Of a DNA stretch of 46,190 nt, positions 31,533 to 40,417 are shown in pieces. Position 1 is the stretch's first letter. Every line of letters begins with the position of its first letter. The position numbers and the translations under genes are program-made. The notes under the pieces are model-generated. The model saw only the letters and a list, made by a program, of their open reading frames with translations. It was not told the DNA's origin and did no database searches. The stretch covers positions 1-46,190 of the forward strand of contig DAINBU010000025.1 in assembly GCA_036732755.1 (NCBI GenBank), written 5' to 3'. The DNA comes from DASRRB01 sp036732755 (lineage in GTDB: Bacteria > Planctomycetota > B15-G4 > SIAN01).

Positions 31533-33095
31533 ATGGTCCGCGTTCGCGCCCGGTTGCTTCCCTTCGCCGCGACGACGCTCGCGGCGCTCGCCCTCGCTCC
31601 CGCCCTCTTCGCCCAGGCCGGCGAGCAGGTGCAGTTCTCCCCGCCGTCGGGCACGTCGACGCAGCGCTCCGGCTTCGCGCTTTCGATCGACGGCGACGAG
31701 ATGGCGATCGGCGGCCCCTACAACGACACCACCCCGAGCGATTCGGGGAGCGTCTGGGTCTGGCGCTTCGACGCGACTCTCGGCGAATGGCAGATGGAGC
31801 AGCAGCTCTTCGCGAGCGACGCGGAGAGCGGGGCGCGCTTCGGCTGGTCGGTCGCGATCCAGGGCGACCTGCTCGTGGTCGGCGCGCCCTACAAGAACAC
31901 GACGCTCGGCAGCGACGCCGGCCAGGTCTACGTCTTCCGCTACGACACGACGAACCACGTCTGGAACGAGGAGCAGAAGCTGGTGCAGAGCGCCGGCGCC
32001 GCGACCGACAACTTCGGGTGGTCGGTCGGGGTGGCCGGCGACGTCCTGGTGTCCGGCACGCCGAACTCCGACACGACGGCCGGCAGCAACTCCGGCTGTG
32101 CGTTCGTCTTCCGGTACCAGAACGCGACGGTGAAGTGGCTCGAGGAGACGCAGCTGATCGACCCCGACGGCCTCGCGAACGACAACGCCGGGACGTGCGT
32201 CGCGTGGGACGGCACGACCGCGGCGGTGGCATCGCCCGATGCACTCGAGAGCACGAAGTCGGCGGCCGGCTCGATCGGGATCTGGAACGTGAGCGGCACC
32301 ACCTGGACGCAGGTGCAGGAGCTCACCGCGACGACGCCGCAGACGGGGGGACGGTTCGGCCTGCACGTCCGCCTCGCCGGCGATCGTCTCGGCGCGCTCG
32401 CGCCGGACGAGGACGAGGGGGGCGGCGTCACCAACTCCGGCGCCGCCTACCTGTTCCGCCTCACGAGCGGAAGCTTCGCGCTCGAGCAGCGCCTCACCGA
32501 GCCGGTGCCGGCGACGAGCGTCCGCTTCGGCAGCGACATCGCGATGTCGGACGACCTCGTCGTGGTCGGCGCAATGACGGACGACGTCTCGGGCAAGGTC
32601 GACTGCGGCGCGTCCCACCTCTACCGGCCCGCGAAGGCGGGCGGAGCGTGGGTCTACGACCACCAGCTCTGCGCGAGCGACCGCGCCACCAGCGACCGCC
32701 TCGGGACGCAGGTCGCGCTGCACGATTCCCTCGTCCTCGCCACGGCGGACGGCAAGAACACCGCGGCGGGGACCGACTTCGGCTCGGTCTACGGCTACGC
32801 ACCGGCCGAGATGACGCTCACCATCGATCCGGAGACGCCGGCGGCGGGGCAGCTGATCACCTTCTCCGCCTTCCGCGGCGATCCGGGCGCGCTCTGCATG
32901 GTGACGGTCGAGGACGTCGGCGGGACGCCGACCTTCCTGCCGCTGCTCGTGATCGCCTTCGCGGCGGACCACACGCTGACCTTCACGGCCAACGCGCCCA
33001 ACCCGCTGCTCGGCATCACGCTGGGGTTGCGCGCCTACAAGCTGAGCCCGCGCGGCGGGCTCGCGCGTTCGGACCAGGCGAACGTCGACGTGTGA
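31533..33095 (+). CDS. Secreted FG-GAP repeat protein
   Basis: 520 aa. Signal peptide with cleavage near FAQA (about residue 29). Seven or so blades with FGxSVAI/GDLLVVGAP patterns follow (FGWSVAIQGDLLVVGAPY, FGWSVGVAGDVLVSGTP, FGLHVRLAGDRLGALAP, FGSDIAMSDDLVVVGA), the FG-GAP_2 subtype without DxDxDG calcium loops. The last 90 residues are a beta-sandwich tail starting near MTLTIDPETPAAGQ, alike in layout to the tail of the FG-GAP protein at 18231. GAGGAG stands 7 nt before the ATG. It is divergent from the sigma factor gene, so 31371-31532 holds both promoters. Ligand unknown. Confidence 0.82.
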   Translation: MVRVRARLLPFAATTLAALALAPALFAQAGEQVQFSPPSGTSTQRSGFALSIDGDEMAIGGPYNDTTPSDSGSVWVWRFDATLGEWQMEQQLFASDAESGARFGWSVAIQGDLLVVGAPYKNTTLGSDAGQVYVFRYDTTNHVWNEEQKLVQSAGAATDNFGWSVGVAGDVLVSGTPNSDTTAGSNSGCAFVFRYQNATVKWLEETQLIDPDGLANDNAGTCVAWDGTTAAVASPDALESTKSAAGSIGIWNVSGTTWTQVQELTATTPQTGGRFGLHVRLAGDRLGALAPDEDEGGGVTNSGAAYLFRLTSGSFALEQRLTEPVPATSVRFGSDIAMSDDLVVVGAMTDDVSGKVDCGASHLYRPAKAGGAWVYDHQLCASDRATSDRLGTQVALHDSLVLATADGKNTAAGTDFGSVYGYAPAEMTLTIDPETPAAGQLITFSAFRGDPGALCMVTVEDVGGTPTFLPLLVIAFAADHTLTFTANAPNPLLGITLGLRAYKLSPRGGLARSDQANVDV

Positions 33096-33118
33096 GGCCG
33101 CGGCTCGTCACGCGAGCG

Positions 33119-34087
33119 TCAGCTCGGGAAGAGGCGATGGCTGTGGTTCAGGCAGACTTCGTTCAGCTCGGGATTCTTGGAGTGCTTCCTCACGCCGAAG
33201 AATCCGTACGGGTACTTGAAGAGGTGGCCGAGCTCGAGGGTTCCGGCGGAGACGCGACGCTTCCAGTACTCCCGCTGATCCGGGCGGAGGAACTTCACTT
33301 TCGGGCGGTCGGCCTTGTAGTCGCCGACGGGGGAACGAGGCCGCGCCGTCTGGACAGCCAATCGGTAGGCGTGGATGCAGCGCTTCGCGAACGCCTCGTG
33401 GCCGAGGAGTCGCAGGTCGAGGATGGCGCGTCCGTAGGTCAGCAGGTGACCGGAATACCCCTGACCCGGTCCTCCCTCCGTGCTGCCGAGGAACTCCGTG
33501 AGCACGAACTCCGAGAAGCCGGACATCGACTCCGGGACCTCGACGTCGACCTTTCCCTTCCTCTTGGGCTCGAGGCTCTGGAGGGTCTTGCGCAGGCCGT
33601 CGATCCTCGCGGGCGTCACACTGTCGGGAAGGTCGTGCAGGGCCCGCAGCGCGAGCGAGAGGAAGATCACGTTGTGGCCGTCGCGGCAGAGCTGATCGAT
33701 GCCGTCTTCCATGGAGCGAAGAAGGGTCGCGACTCCGTTCTCGAGCGGCTTCTCCGCGGGAAACGGATCGGGTGCGAGTCGATAGTGCTGGTCCAATGCG
33801 GACTGGATGATCTCGGCGGATCCCTCTTCGAGCTTCTCCTCGCGGCAGAGGTAGTACGCCGAGATGACGGCGCCGCCCGCGTGCCCGCCGAGGAACGCAT
33901 CGGTCGAGTGGGCGCTGCAGAGCAGGTTGAGACCGTGCCGGAGATATCGAGCATCGAGCGGCGACTCGGAATCGTCCGGTGCGGCGGTCGAGATCGGCGG
34001 CGGCAGGCCCCGCAGCAGCGCAGCCATTGCGCCGACCCCGCCGAGCTGAAGCACGTTGCGTCGGGTGTACATCACGGCGGTGTTCAT
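33119..34087 (-). CDS. Tat-exported protein of unknown function
   Basis: 322 aa. The N-terminus has a twin-arginine signal (TRRNVLQLGG followed by a hydrophobic stretch), so it should be exported folded. The mature part looks mainly helical, with conserved-looking histidines and glycines (SAHSTDAFLGGHAGG, HNVIFLSLALRALHDL, GYSGHLLTYGRAILD). I do not recognise a family. The ATG overlaps the DUF1501 stop codon by 4 nt (ATGA), so it is translationally coupled to that gene and may act with the PSD1/DUF1501 pair. By eye it has lower GC than the DUF1501 gene. Confidence 0.8.
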   Translation of the reverse strand: MNTAVMYTRRNVLQLGGVGAMAALLRGLPPPISTAAPDDSESPLDARYLRHGLNLLCSAHSTDAFLGGHAGGAVISAYYLCREEKLEEGSAEIIQSALDQHYRLAPDPFPAEKPLENGVATLLRSMEDGIDQLCRDGHNVIFLSLALRALHDLPDSVTPARIDGLRKTLQSLEPKRKGKVDVEVPESMSGFSEFVLTEFLGSTEGGPGQGYSGHLLTYGRAILDLRLLGHEAFAKRCIHAYRLAVQTARPRSPVGDYKADRPKVKFLRPDQREYWKRRVSAGTLELGHLFKYPYGFFGVRKHSKNPELNEVCLNHSHRLFPS

Positions 34088-35520
34088 ACGAGCAGCTCGG
34101 GGACGACGTTCCCGTAGACGTCGGTGAGGCGCCAGTCGCGGCCGGCGTGGCGGAAGGTCAGCTTCTCGTGGTCGAGGCCCATCAGGTGCAGGATCGTCGC
34201 GTGCAGGTCGTGGACGTGGACCTTGTCCTGCACCGCGTGCCAGCCGTACTCGTCGGTGGCGCCGTGGACGCAGCCGCGCTTCACGCCGCCGCCGGCGAGC
34301 CACATGGTGAAGCCGAACGGATGGTGCTCGCGGCCGTCGGTCCCCTCCGCGGTCGGCGTGCGTCCGAACTCCCCGCCCCATACGACGAGCGTGTCGTCGA
34401 GGAGGCCGCGCGCATCGAGGTCGGCGAGCAGCCCCGCGGTCGGCAGGTCGATCGCGGCGCAGTTGTTCGCGAGCTCGGCGCGCAGGCTCCCGTGCTGGTC
34501 CCAGAGCTGGCAGCTCGCGCGGTGCTTGGTCTGCGTGTGGTACACCTGGACCATTCGGACGCCGCGCTCGACCAGGCGGCGCGCGAGCAGGCACTGCTGG
34601 CCGAACGTCTCGGTCACCGGATCGTCGAGGCCGTAGAGCTTGCGCGTCGCCGGGCTCTCTCCCGACAGGTCGAACGCCTCGGGCGCGCGCGCCTGCATCC
34701 GGAACGCGAGCTCGAAGCTCGCGATGCGTGCGTCGAGGCGGGCGTCGGCCTCGCGGCGAGCCGCGTGCACGCGGTCGAGCTCGCGCAGGGCGTCCAAGTC
34801 GTCGCGCTGGCGCGCGGCGCTGCGGCGCGCGTTCGCGAGGTCGGCGATCGGATGGGCGAGGTCGGAGACGAGCGTCCCCTGGAACGTCGCCGGCAGGAAG
34901 GCCGAGCTCCAGAGCGGCGCGCCCTGCGCGGGCTGCGCGGGCGACAGCACCACGAAGCCGGGGAGGTCCTGGTTCTCCGAGCCGAGCCCGTAGGTGAGCC
35001 ACGAGCCGAGGCTCGGGCGGGAGAAGGCCTGCTCGCCGGTGTTCATCTGCAGGCAGGCGCCGTTGTGGTTGATGTTGTCGGCGACCATCGAGCGGATGAC
35101 GCAGAGGTCGTCGGCGCGCCGCGCGAGATGCGGCAGCAGCTCGGACATCTCGATCCCCGCATCGCCGTGCTTCGCGAATTTCCACGGCGACGGCAGCAGG
35201 TTGCCGGTCTTCGTGCGCATGAGCTTGGGCAGCTCGAACGGCGGCGGCTTCCCGGCTTCGGCGATCAAGCGAGGCTTGGGGTCGAACAGGTCGACGTGCG
35301 ACGGCCCGCCCGACATGAAGAGGAAGATCACCCGCTTCGCGCGCGGCGCGAAGTGCGGCGGCTTGGGGGCGAGCGGATCGGCAGCGTCGGGCGGCGCGGC
35401 GATTCCCTCGCCGGCGAACGCCTCGTCGCCGAGCAGCGCCGCGAGCGCGAGCAGGCCGAAGCCGTTCGCGAAGCGCGCGAGCGCGGCGCGGCGCGAGATC
35501 CCCTGCGGCCGTCGTTCCAT
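34084..35520 (-). CDS. DUF1501 Tat-exported protein
   Basis: 478 aa. Tat signal (ISRRAALARFANGFG with a hydrophobic stretch). The alkaline-phosphatase/sulfatase-like DUF1501 fold is marked by FLFMSGGPSHVDLFDPKP near the start, CVIRSMVADNINHN, DQHGSL, DTLVVWGGEFGRTPTAEG and HPFGFTMWLAGGG. It is a planctomycete hallmark protein nearly always encoded right after PSD1, as here (23 nt gap). GAGGGTGAG lies upstream of the ATG at 35520; the longer open frame to 37032 is a shadow. The role of the pair is still unclear; extracellular polymer breakdown has been proposed. Confidence 0.9.
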   Translation of the reverse strand: MERRPQGISRRAALARFANGFGLLALAALLGDEAFAGEGIAAPPDAADPLAPKPPHFAPRAKRVIFLFMSGGPSHVDLFDPKPRLIAEAGKPPPFELPKLMRTKTGNLLPSPWKFAKHGDAGIEMSELLPHLARRADDLCVIRSMVADNINHNGACLQMNTGEQAFSRPSLGSWLTYGLGSENQDLPGFVVLSPAQPAQGAPLWSSAFLPATFQGTLVSDLAHPIADLANARRSAARQRDDLDALRELDRVHAARREADARLDARIASFELAFRMQARAPEAFDLSGESPATRKLYGLDDPVTETFGQQCLLARRLVERGVRMVQVYHTQTKHRASCQLWDQHGSLRAELANNCAAIDLPTAGLLADLDARGLLDDTLVVWGGEFGRTPTAEGTDGREHHPFGFTMWLAGGGVKRGCVHGATDEYGWHAVQDKVHVHDLHATILHLMGLDHEKLTFRHAGRDWRLTDVYGNVVPELLV

Positions 35521-35543
35521 GCGTCTCACCCTCGCCCCTGCCG

Positions 35544-38500
35544 TCAATCGACGAAGAAGAACTCGTTCGAGCAGAGCAGCACGTGGGCGAGCTCCTCCCA
35601 CGCGTCCACTTCGACGCGCTCGCCTGTGACGTTGGCCGCGGCGCGCGCCCGCGCGAGCAGTCCGCCCGCGATCTCCCGCTCGCGCGCGTCGGGTGCGCGC
35701 GTGAAGACCCATTCGAAGAGCCGCGCGATGCGCGCCGCGTCGTCCGCGCCTTCGCGTCGCACGCGCTCCGCGAGCGCCGCCGCGCGCGCCAGCACGAACT
35801 CGTCGTTCATGAGCCAGAGCGCCTGCGGCGCGACGGTCGACTGCGTGCGCACGTCGACGATCGCCGTCGGGTCGGCGCCGTCGAAGAGCACGCGCCAGCC
35901 GGCGCGATCGCTGCGCACCGTCATCACGTAGAGGGTGCGCCGCTTCGTCAAAGGGTCGCGCGTCGCGGGGCCGCCGGAGGTCGCGTCGAGCTCGCCGCTC
36001 GCCGCGAGCAGCGCGTCGCGCAGCTCCTCGGCGTCGAGCCGCGCACGCGGCATGCGGCCGAGCCAGCGGTTCTCCGGATCGGCGGCGAGCGTCGCCGGCG
36101 CCGGCGTCGACGCCTGCTGCCACGTGCTCGACGCGAGGATCAGGCGGTGCAGCGCCTTGGTCGAGCCGCCCGCTTCGAGGAAGCGGCGCGCGAGCCAGTC
36201 GAGCAGCGCTGGGTGGCTCGGCGGCTCGCCGAGCCTCCCGAAGTTGCCGGGCGTCCGGACCACGCCGGCGCCGAAGTGGTGCTGCCAGAGGCGGTTGACC
36301 CAGACGCGCGGCGGCAGCGGGTTCGTCGGGTCGGCGAGCCACTCGGCGAGCGCGCGCCGGCCGCTGCCTTCGCCGACCGGCGGCTGCACGTCGCCGGCGA
36401 GGATCCGCGGGAAGCGGCGCGGGACCGTGGCGCCGAGCCGGTCGTAGCGGCCGCGCCCGTGGATCGCGACGTCGTGCACGCCCGCGTGCTCGCTGTTCGG
36501 GACGCCGCCCTCCTGCGCGCCGTTGGCGTAGATCAACGGCAGCGGCGCGCTCGCGCGCAGCGCGGCAAATTCCTCGAGCGCGACGACGACCTCGGGCGCG
36601 ACGCGGCCCGCCTCCTTCTCCAGCTCCGCCTTCGCGTACGCCGCGAGCGCGGCGAGCTGCGCCGGCGACGCGCCGCCCGTGCGACGATCGAGGAAGCGCC
36701 AGCGCGCGCCGTTGCGCGCGACGACCGGATTCGACGGGCCGCCGCCCGCGACGTCGGCGAGGAGGTCTGCGGCGAGGTCCCACGTGCGCGGCGGAACGCA
36801 GGCCGGCGTCTCCGCCAGCAGCTCGTCGACGGTGAGCTCGACGACGGTCGTGTCGCACTCGTATCCGCCGCGCGGCAGGATCGTGAAGCGCAGCTCGTCG
36901 CCGGGCGCGAGGACGATCTTCTCGAGCGCCGATCCGTTCTCGGAGTCGGCGAGCGCCATCGCGCCGCCGTTGTCGATCGCCCCCTTCGCGAGGAGCACGC
37001 TCGCGCCCGCGCCCGCCCGCTCGAGCGTCCACTCGACGCCGTCGCCGCAGTGGGCGTCGCCGTCCGCGACGCGGCCGCGCACGCTCGCGGCGAGCAGCCC
37101 CTTGGCGTCGAAGGCGACGGCCACGCCCGCCTGCGGCGACGGATGGAGCGAGACGGCGTGCGGCGGGAGCGTGAGCGTGCCGAGCGGCGTCGTCGCGTCG
37201 CCGTGATTCACCAGAAGCGAAGGCGTGTCGCCGTCGCCGAAGCGCGCGACCAGGTCGGCGTTCCCTGCGACGTCGCGCGCGACCTTCGCCAGCGGCCAGC
37301 CGCCAACCGCGGCGAGCACGCGCCCGGCGAGCTCCTGCTCGCGCGCGGCGCGGCGCGCCCGCTCGGCCAGCTCCGACGGCGACGCCAGCGGGATGCGCAG
37401 CACCGGCGAGCCCTCGGTCGGCGATCCGACGTCGGGCAGGATGTGCGTGCTGAAGAAGACGCCGGCGAGGCCGTAGTAGTCGGCGTTGGTGATCGGGTCG
37501 AACTTGTGGTCGTGGCAGCGCGCGCAGCCGATGGTGAGGCCGAGGAAGGCGCGCCCCACGAGGTCGACCTGGTCATCGGCGATGTCGGTCAGCATCTTGC
37601 GCTTGTCGGAGTCGCCGCCGCCCCAGTTGCCGATGGCGAGCGCGCCGGTCGCAATGATCCGCCGCGCGTCAAAGGCGACGGCATCGCCCGCGCGCAGGTC
37701 GCCGGCGATCTGGTCCTGCACGAAGTCGGAGAACGGCAGGTCGCGCGCGAACGCGTCGACCACCCAGTCGCGGTAGCGCCACGCCTCGGCCGCGTCGGCG
37801 CGCTCGGCGCCGGGCACGAGCGAGCGCGCGTCGAACGAATCGGCGTAGCGCACGACGTCGAGCCAGTGGCGCGCCCACCGTTCGGCGTAGCGGGGCGACG
37901 CGAGCAGGCGGTCGATGACTCGCCCGAAGGAATCGGTCGAACGATCGGCCTCGAACGCCGCGACCTCTTCCGGCGTCGGCGGCAGGCCGGTCAGGTCGAA
38001 GGTCGCGCGCCGGATCAGCGTGCGGCGGTCGGCGCGCGGCGCGGGCGAAAGTCCGCGCGCCTCGAGCTCGGCGAGGACGAAGCGGTCGAGGTCGCTCGTC
38101 GGCCACGCGACGTCAACGACGGGCGGCGGCACGGGGTCGGCGATCGGCTGGAACGACCAGAACGCGCGTTCGGCCGCGGTGAAGTCGCGCTCGACCAGCA
38201 TCTCGCCCGAGCCGGCCGACGCCGTCCCGCTCTTCTCGCCCATCTCGCCCTTTTCGCCCACATGCTCCGGCTTCGCGTCGGGCCACGGCATGCCGAGCTC
38301 GACCCAGCGCGTGAGCGCGGCGACCTCCTCGGGCGCGAGCGGCTGCGACGGCGGCATCTTGCGCGCGCCTTCGCGGCGGACCGCCTGCACCAGCAGGCTT
38401 TCGTCAGGCCGCTTCTCGATCGCGGCGGGACCGTGCTTCCCACCCGCGAGCACGCCTGCGCGCGAGTCGAGGCGCAGCGACGCCTTCGGACGGTCCTCGC

Positions 38501-38630
38501 CGTGGCAGCGCAGGCAGCGCTCTTCCAGCAGCGGCCGCACGCTCTTCTCGAAGAACTCTTCGCCGTCACCCGCGCGGTCCTGCGGGAACGCAGCGATGAG
38601 GGAGAGAGCCAATCCCGGCGACACGACCAT
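35544..38630 (-). CDS. PSD1 cytochrome c with DUF1549 and DUF1553 domains
   Basis: 1028 aa. Signal sequence, then a c-type haem domain with C39LRC42H and the downstream Met-containing ARKMPPSQPL. DUF1549 follows (AFWSFQPIADP, RRATFDLTGLPPTPEEV, ERWARHWLDVVRYADS, and GCARCHDHKFDPI as a second CxxCH), and DUF1553 in the C-terminal third (NPLPPRVWVNRLWQHHFGAGVVRTPGNFGRLGEPPSHPALLDWLA is the region near residue 800). Exported, probably electron-carrying. The ATG at 38630 is chosen because GGGGAAG is about 8 nt upstream and a signal sequence follows. It forms an operon with DUF1501. Confidence 0.92.
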   Translation of the reverse strand: MVVSPGLALSLIAAFPQDRAGDGEEFFEKSVRPLLEERCLRCHGEDRPKASLRLDSRAGVLAGGKHGPAAIEKRPDESLLVQAVRREGARKMPPSQPLAPEEVAALTRWVELGMPWPDAKPEHVGEKGEMGEKSGTASAGSGEMLVERDFTAAERAFWSFQPIADPVPPPVVDVAWPTSDLDRFVLAELEARGLSPAPRADRRTLIRRATFDLTGLPPTPEEVAAFEADRSTDSFGRVIDRLLASPRYAERWARHWLDVVRYADSFDARSLVPGAERADAAEAWRYRDWVVDAFARDLPFSDFVQDQIAGDLRAGDAVAFDARRIIATGALAIGNWGGGDSDKRKMLTDIADDQVDLVGRAFLGLTIGCARCHDHKFDPITNADYYGLAGVFFSTHILPDVGSPTEGSPVLRIPLASPSELAERARRAAREQELAGRVLAAVGGWPLAKVARDVAGNADLVARFGDGDTPSLLVNHGDATTPLGTLTLPPHAVSLHPSPQAGVAVAFDAKGLLAASVRGRVADGDAHCGDGVEWTLERAGAGASVLLAKGAIDNGGAMALADSENGSALEKIVLAPGDELRFTILPRGGYECDTTVVELTVDELLAETPACVPPRTWDLAADLLADVAGGGPSNPVVARNGARWRFLDRRTGGASPAQLAALAAYAKAELEKEAGRVAPEVVVALEEFAALRASAPLPLIYANGAQEGGVPNSEHAGVHDVAIHGRGRYDRLGATVPRRFPRILAGDVQPPVGEGSGRRALAEWLADPTNPLPPRVWVNRLWQHHFGAGVVRTPGNFGRLGEPPSHPALLDWLARRFLEAGGSTKALHRLILASSTWQQASTPAPATLAADPENRWLGRMPRARLDAEELRDALLAASGELDATSGGPATRDPLTKRRTLYVMTVRSDRAGWRVLFDGADPTAIVDVRTQSTVAPQALWLMNDEFVLARAAALAERVRREGADDAARIARLFEWVFTRAPDAREREIAGGLLARARAAANVTGERVEVDAWEELAHVLLCSNEFFFVD

Positions 38631-38752
38631 GCGGCCGACTTCCCCGAAGAGGAAACGCGGCCCGAGAGGCCGGGCATGGTAGCCGGGAGTTTCCGGAGTG
38701 ACGAGACGCGCGGGTGGAGGGCCGCTCCTCGCCCTGCACCCGCATCGGCAAT

Positions 38753-39268
38753 TCACTTCTTCGGTTGTCTCGGGTCATCCTCCGGATGGACGTAGTTGAT
38801 CGCCCAGGGCCCGATCGTCGTGAACTGGATCACGGTCGAGCCTTCCGCCCAAGCGAAGTGCTTCATCCCCGGTTCCATGAAGACGTAACTCCCCGCCGGC
38901 AGGGCCTTGGCGGCGTCCTTTTCGAACTTCTCGCCAGTGCCGAGGTGAAACGTCCCGGATATCACGGTCACTCTCTCGACGTTGGGATGCCAGTGCGGGG
39001 GAAGTTTGTACCCGTCGGGCAATTGAAGCCGGAGGGCGAAGTAACCCTCCTTGGAGGAATCGCCCTCGAGGACTGCCACCTTCGCGCCGGCGGGGATGGA
39101 CGGCGGGCCGTTCTTCCAGTCCAGAAGGTCGGGGGTGAAGATCGCATGTTTGACTTCACCCGTCTTCGCGTGCTCCCCGGACTTCTTCTCTTGCGCCCCG
39201 TACACGGCCCAGGACAGCGGCACCGACACCAACAACGATCCCAACACCACGGTCAACGGTCGGGTCAT
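38753..39268 (-). CDS. Secreted cupin-domain protein
   Basis: 171 aa. An N-terminal signal peptide or anchor (about residues 5-24) is followed by one cupin barrel. The metal motif is PPHWHPNVERVTVISG (two His and a Glu) and the second motif ends in PGMKHFAWAEG. It resembles the ChrR-type/DUF4437-like cupins but not closely enough to name a function. AAAGGAGAGG just before the ATG supports the start. It lies 31 nt after the methyltransferase gene and 122 nt before PSD1 on the same strand. Confidence 0.83.
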   Translation of the reverse strand: MTRPLTVVLGSLLVSVPLSWAVYGAQEKKSGEHAKTGEVKHAIFTPDLLDWKNGPPSIPAGAKVAVLEGDSSKEGYFALRLQLPDGYKLPPHWHPNVERVTVISGTFHLGTGEKFEKDAAKALPAGSYVFMEPGMKHFAWAEGSTVIQFTTIGPWAINYVHPEDDPRQPKK

Positions 39269-39299
39269 CGGTCCTCTCCTTTGCGACAGATTGTCTCGA

Positions 39300-39908
39300 T
39301 CACTCACGTGCGAATACCACGAACACGAAGGGCTGCGCCTTTCCCGACGGTGTGACATGGATCGCGCGATCCTGCCCAACCAACTTGAATGCCGGTCCGA
39401 ACTCGTCGCTCAACATTCCCGCGTCGTACCGTCTGACGTCCAATCCGCTGCAGCGAGGTGGTCCATCGAGGGCAAACGTGCCGATCACGACGTGACCACC
39501 CGGCCGGACGGTGCGTACGGCCAATTCGACGTACTTCTTGCGATCCTCCGGGGAGGTGAGGAAGTGAAAGACCGCCCGGTCATGCCAGAGATCGAACTTC
39601 CCGACGTCGGCGATGTCGGTTACGTCGGCGACGATCCACTCGACCGCGCCCGCCCTCTCCCGCAGGCGCGACTTCGCCTGCTGCAACGCCGTGGCCGAGA
39701 TGTCGATGACGCCGACGCGACCGTACCCCGCATCGAGCAGCCGGTCGACGAGGAACGACGCTCCGCCCCCGACGTCGATGACGCTCCCGGAGACCGGGCA
39801 GTACGCCCGAATCAGATCCATCGAAGCTGTTGGCTCCGGTTGATACCAGCCGACCTGCGTGGCCGCTTTCGTGGAATAGACGTTTTCCCAGTGGTCTTTG
39901 CGTTCCAT
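39300..39908 (-). CDS. SAM-dependent class I methyltransferase
   Basis: 202 aa. Starts MERKDHWENVYSTKAATQVGWYQPEP, the typical opening of the tellurite-resistance/thiopurine-like small methyltransferase group. Motif I is VIDVGGGASFLVDRLL, motif II is VIDIS and motif III follows with DLWHDRAVFHFL and RPGGHVVIGTF. It is cytoplasmic, with an unknown small substrate. An earlier in-frame ATG (39944) is possible, but the ATG at 39908 matches the family's start. A GAGGACC is about 10 nt upstream. The gene stands alone after 444 nt without an intact gene and could be the head of the cupin-PSD1 operon. Confidence 0.83.
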   Translation of the reverse strand: MERKDHWENVYSTKAATQVGWYQPEPTASMDLIRAYCPVSGSVIDVGGGASFLVDRLLDAGYGRVGVIDISATALQQAKSRLRERAGAVEWIVADVTDIADVGKFDLWHDRAVFHFLTSPEDRKKYVELAVRTVRPGGHVVIGTFALDGPPRCSGLDVRRYDAGMLSDEFGPAFKLVGQDRAIHVTPSGKAQPFVFVVFARE

Positions 39909-40352
39909 TGCGGCTTCAGGTCCTCGACTCCCGCTCTTCATTCCAGTGGTTGCGGGCGATCGATGTTCGCGGTCCGACAGGACATCACACGCGAGAAATC
40001 GTCTTTTCCGACCGACCGATGTCGAGGATCGGTGCACGGCGACGATCGACAGCGCGGTGACATCCACCGACTCTGTTTGTTCGACCGGCAGGTACACGGA
40101 TGCCGCCGATCGGAGAATGTGTCTGTGATCGAGCTTGTCGATGATGCTCGCATCGATGTCTGGCATCGCCGAGGAATTCGGACATGCTCGCGACTGCGCC
40201 CGGCAAGCCCGCGACGATGTCCGTGATCGCGCGATCGAACGGTGTTGAAGCCGAGCCAGAATGACAATTCGAAACACTCGTCGGCCGCCTGCCGTTCGTC
40301 GCGCCCGACGACCCGGCGAGAGTGATCGGGATCGTGACGCGCATCGACCCGC
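39909..40352. other. Non-coding stretch before the methyltransferase
   Basis: 444 nt. The part 40265-40352 and beyond holds a decayed CBS-domain remnant. The rest, 39909-40264, shows no gene with plausible product on either strand and must include the methyltransferase promoter. By eye it is lower in GC than the surroundings. Confidence 0.5.
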
Positions 40353-40417
40353 TCAAGCCGCGCCTGCGTCCCCTCGACGAGGAGCCTCGGCGCGAGCGCG
40401 TGCCGGGTCGGCGGTGA
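40265..40417 (+). pseudogene. Decayed C-terminus of a CBS-domain (ClC-channel-like) protein
   Basis: After an in-frame stop at 40262-40264 the + strand reads QFETLVGRLPFVAPDDPA, then RVIGIVTRIDPLKPRLRPLD, then EEPRRERVPGRR and a TGA at 40415-40417. LPxVxPDDPxRVxGIVTRxDLLKPRLRxLEEE is the usual end of a CBS domain in chloride-channel and related proteins. No start or upstream domain is present, so this is a gene fragment. Its last 65 nt overlap the 3' end of the radical SAM gene on the other strand. Confidence 0.6.
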
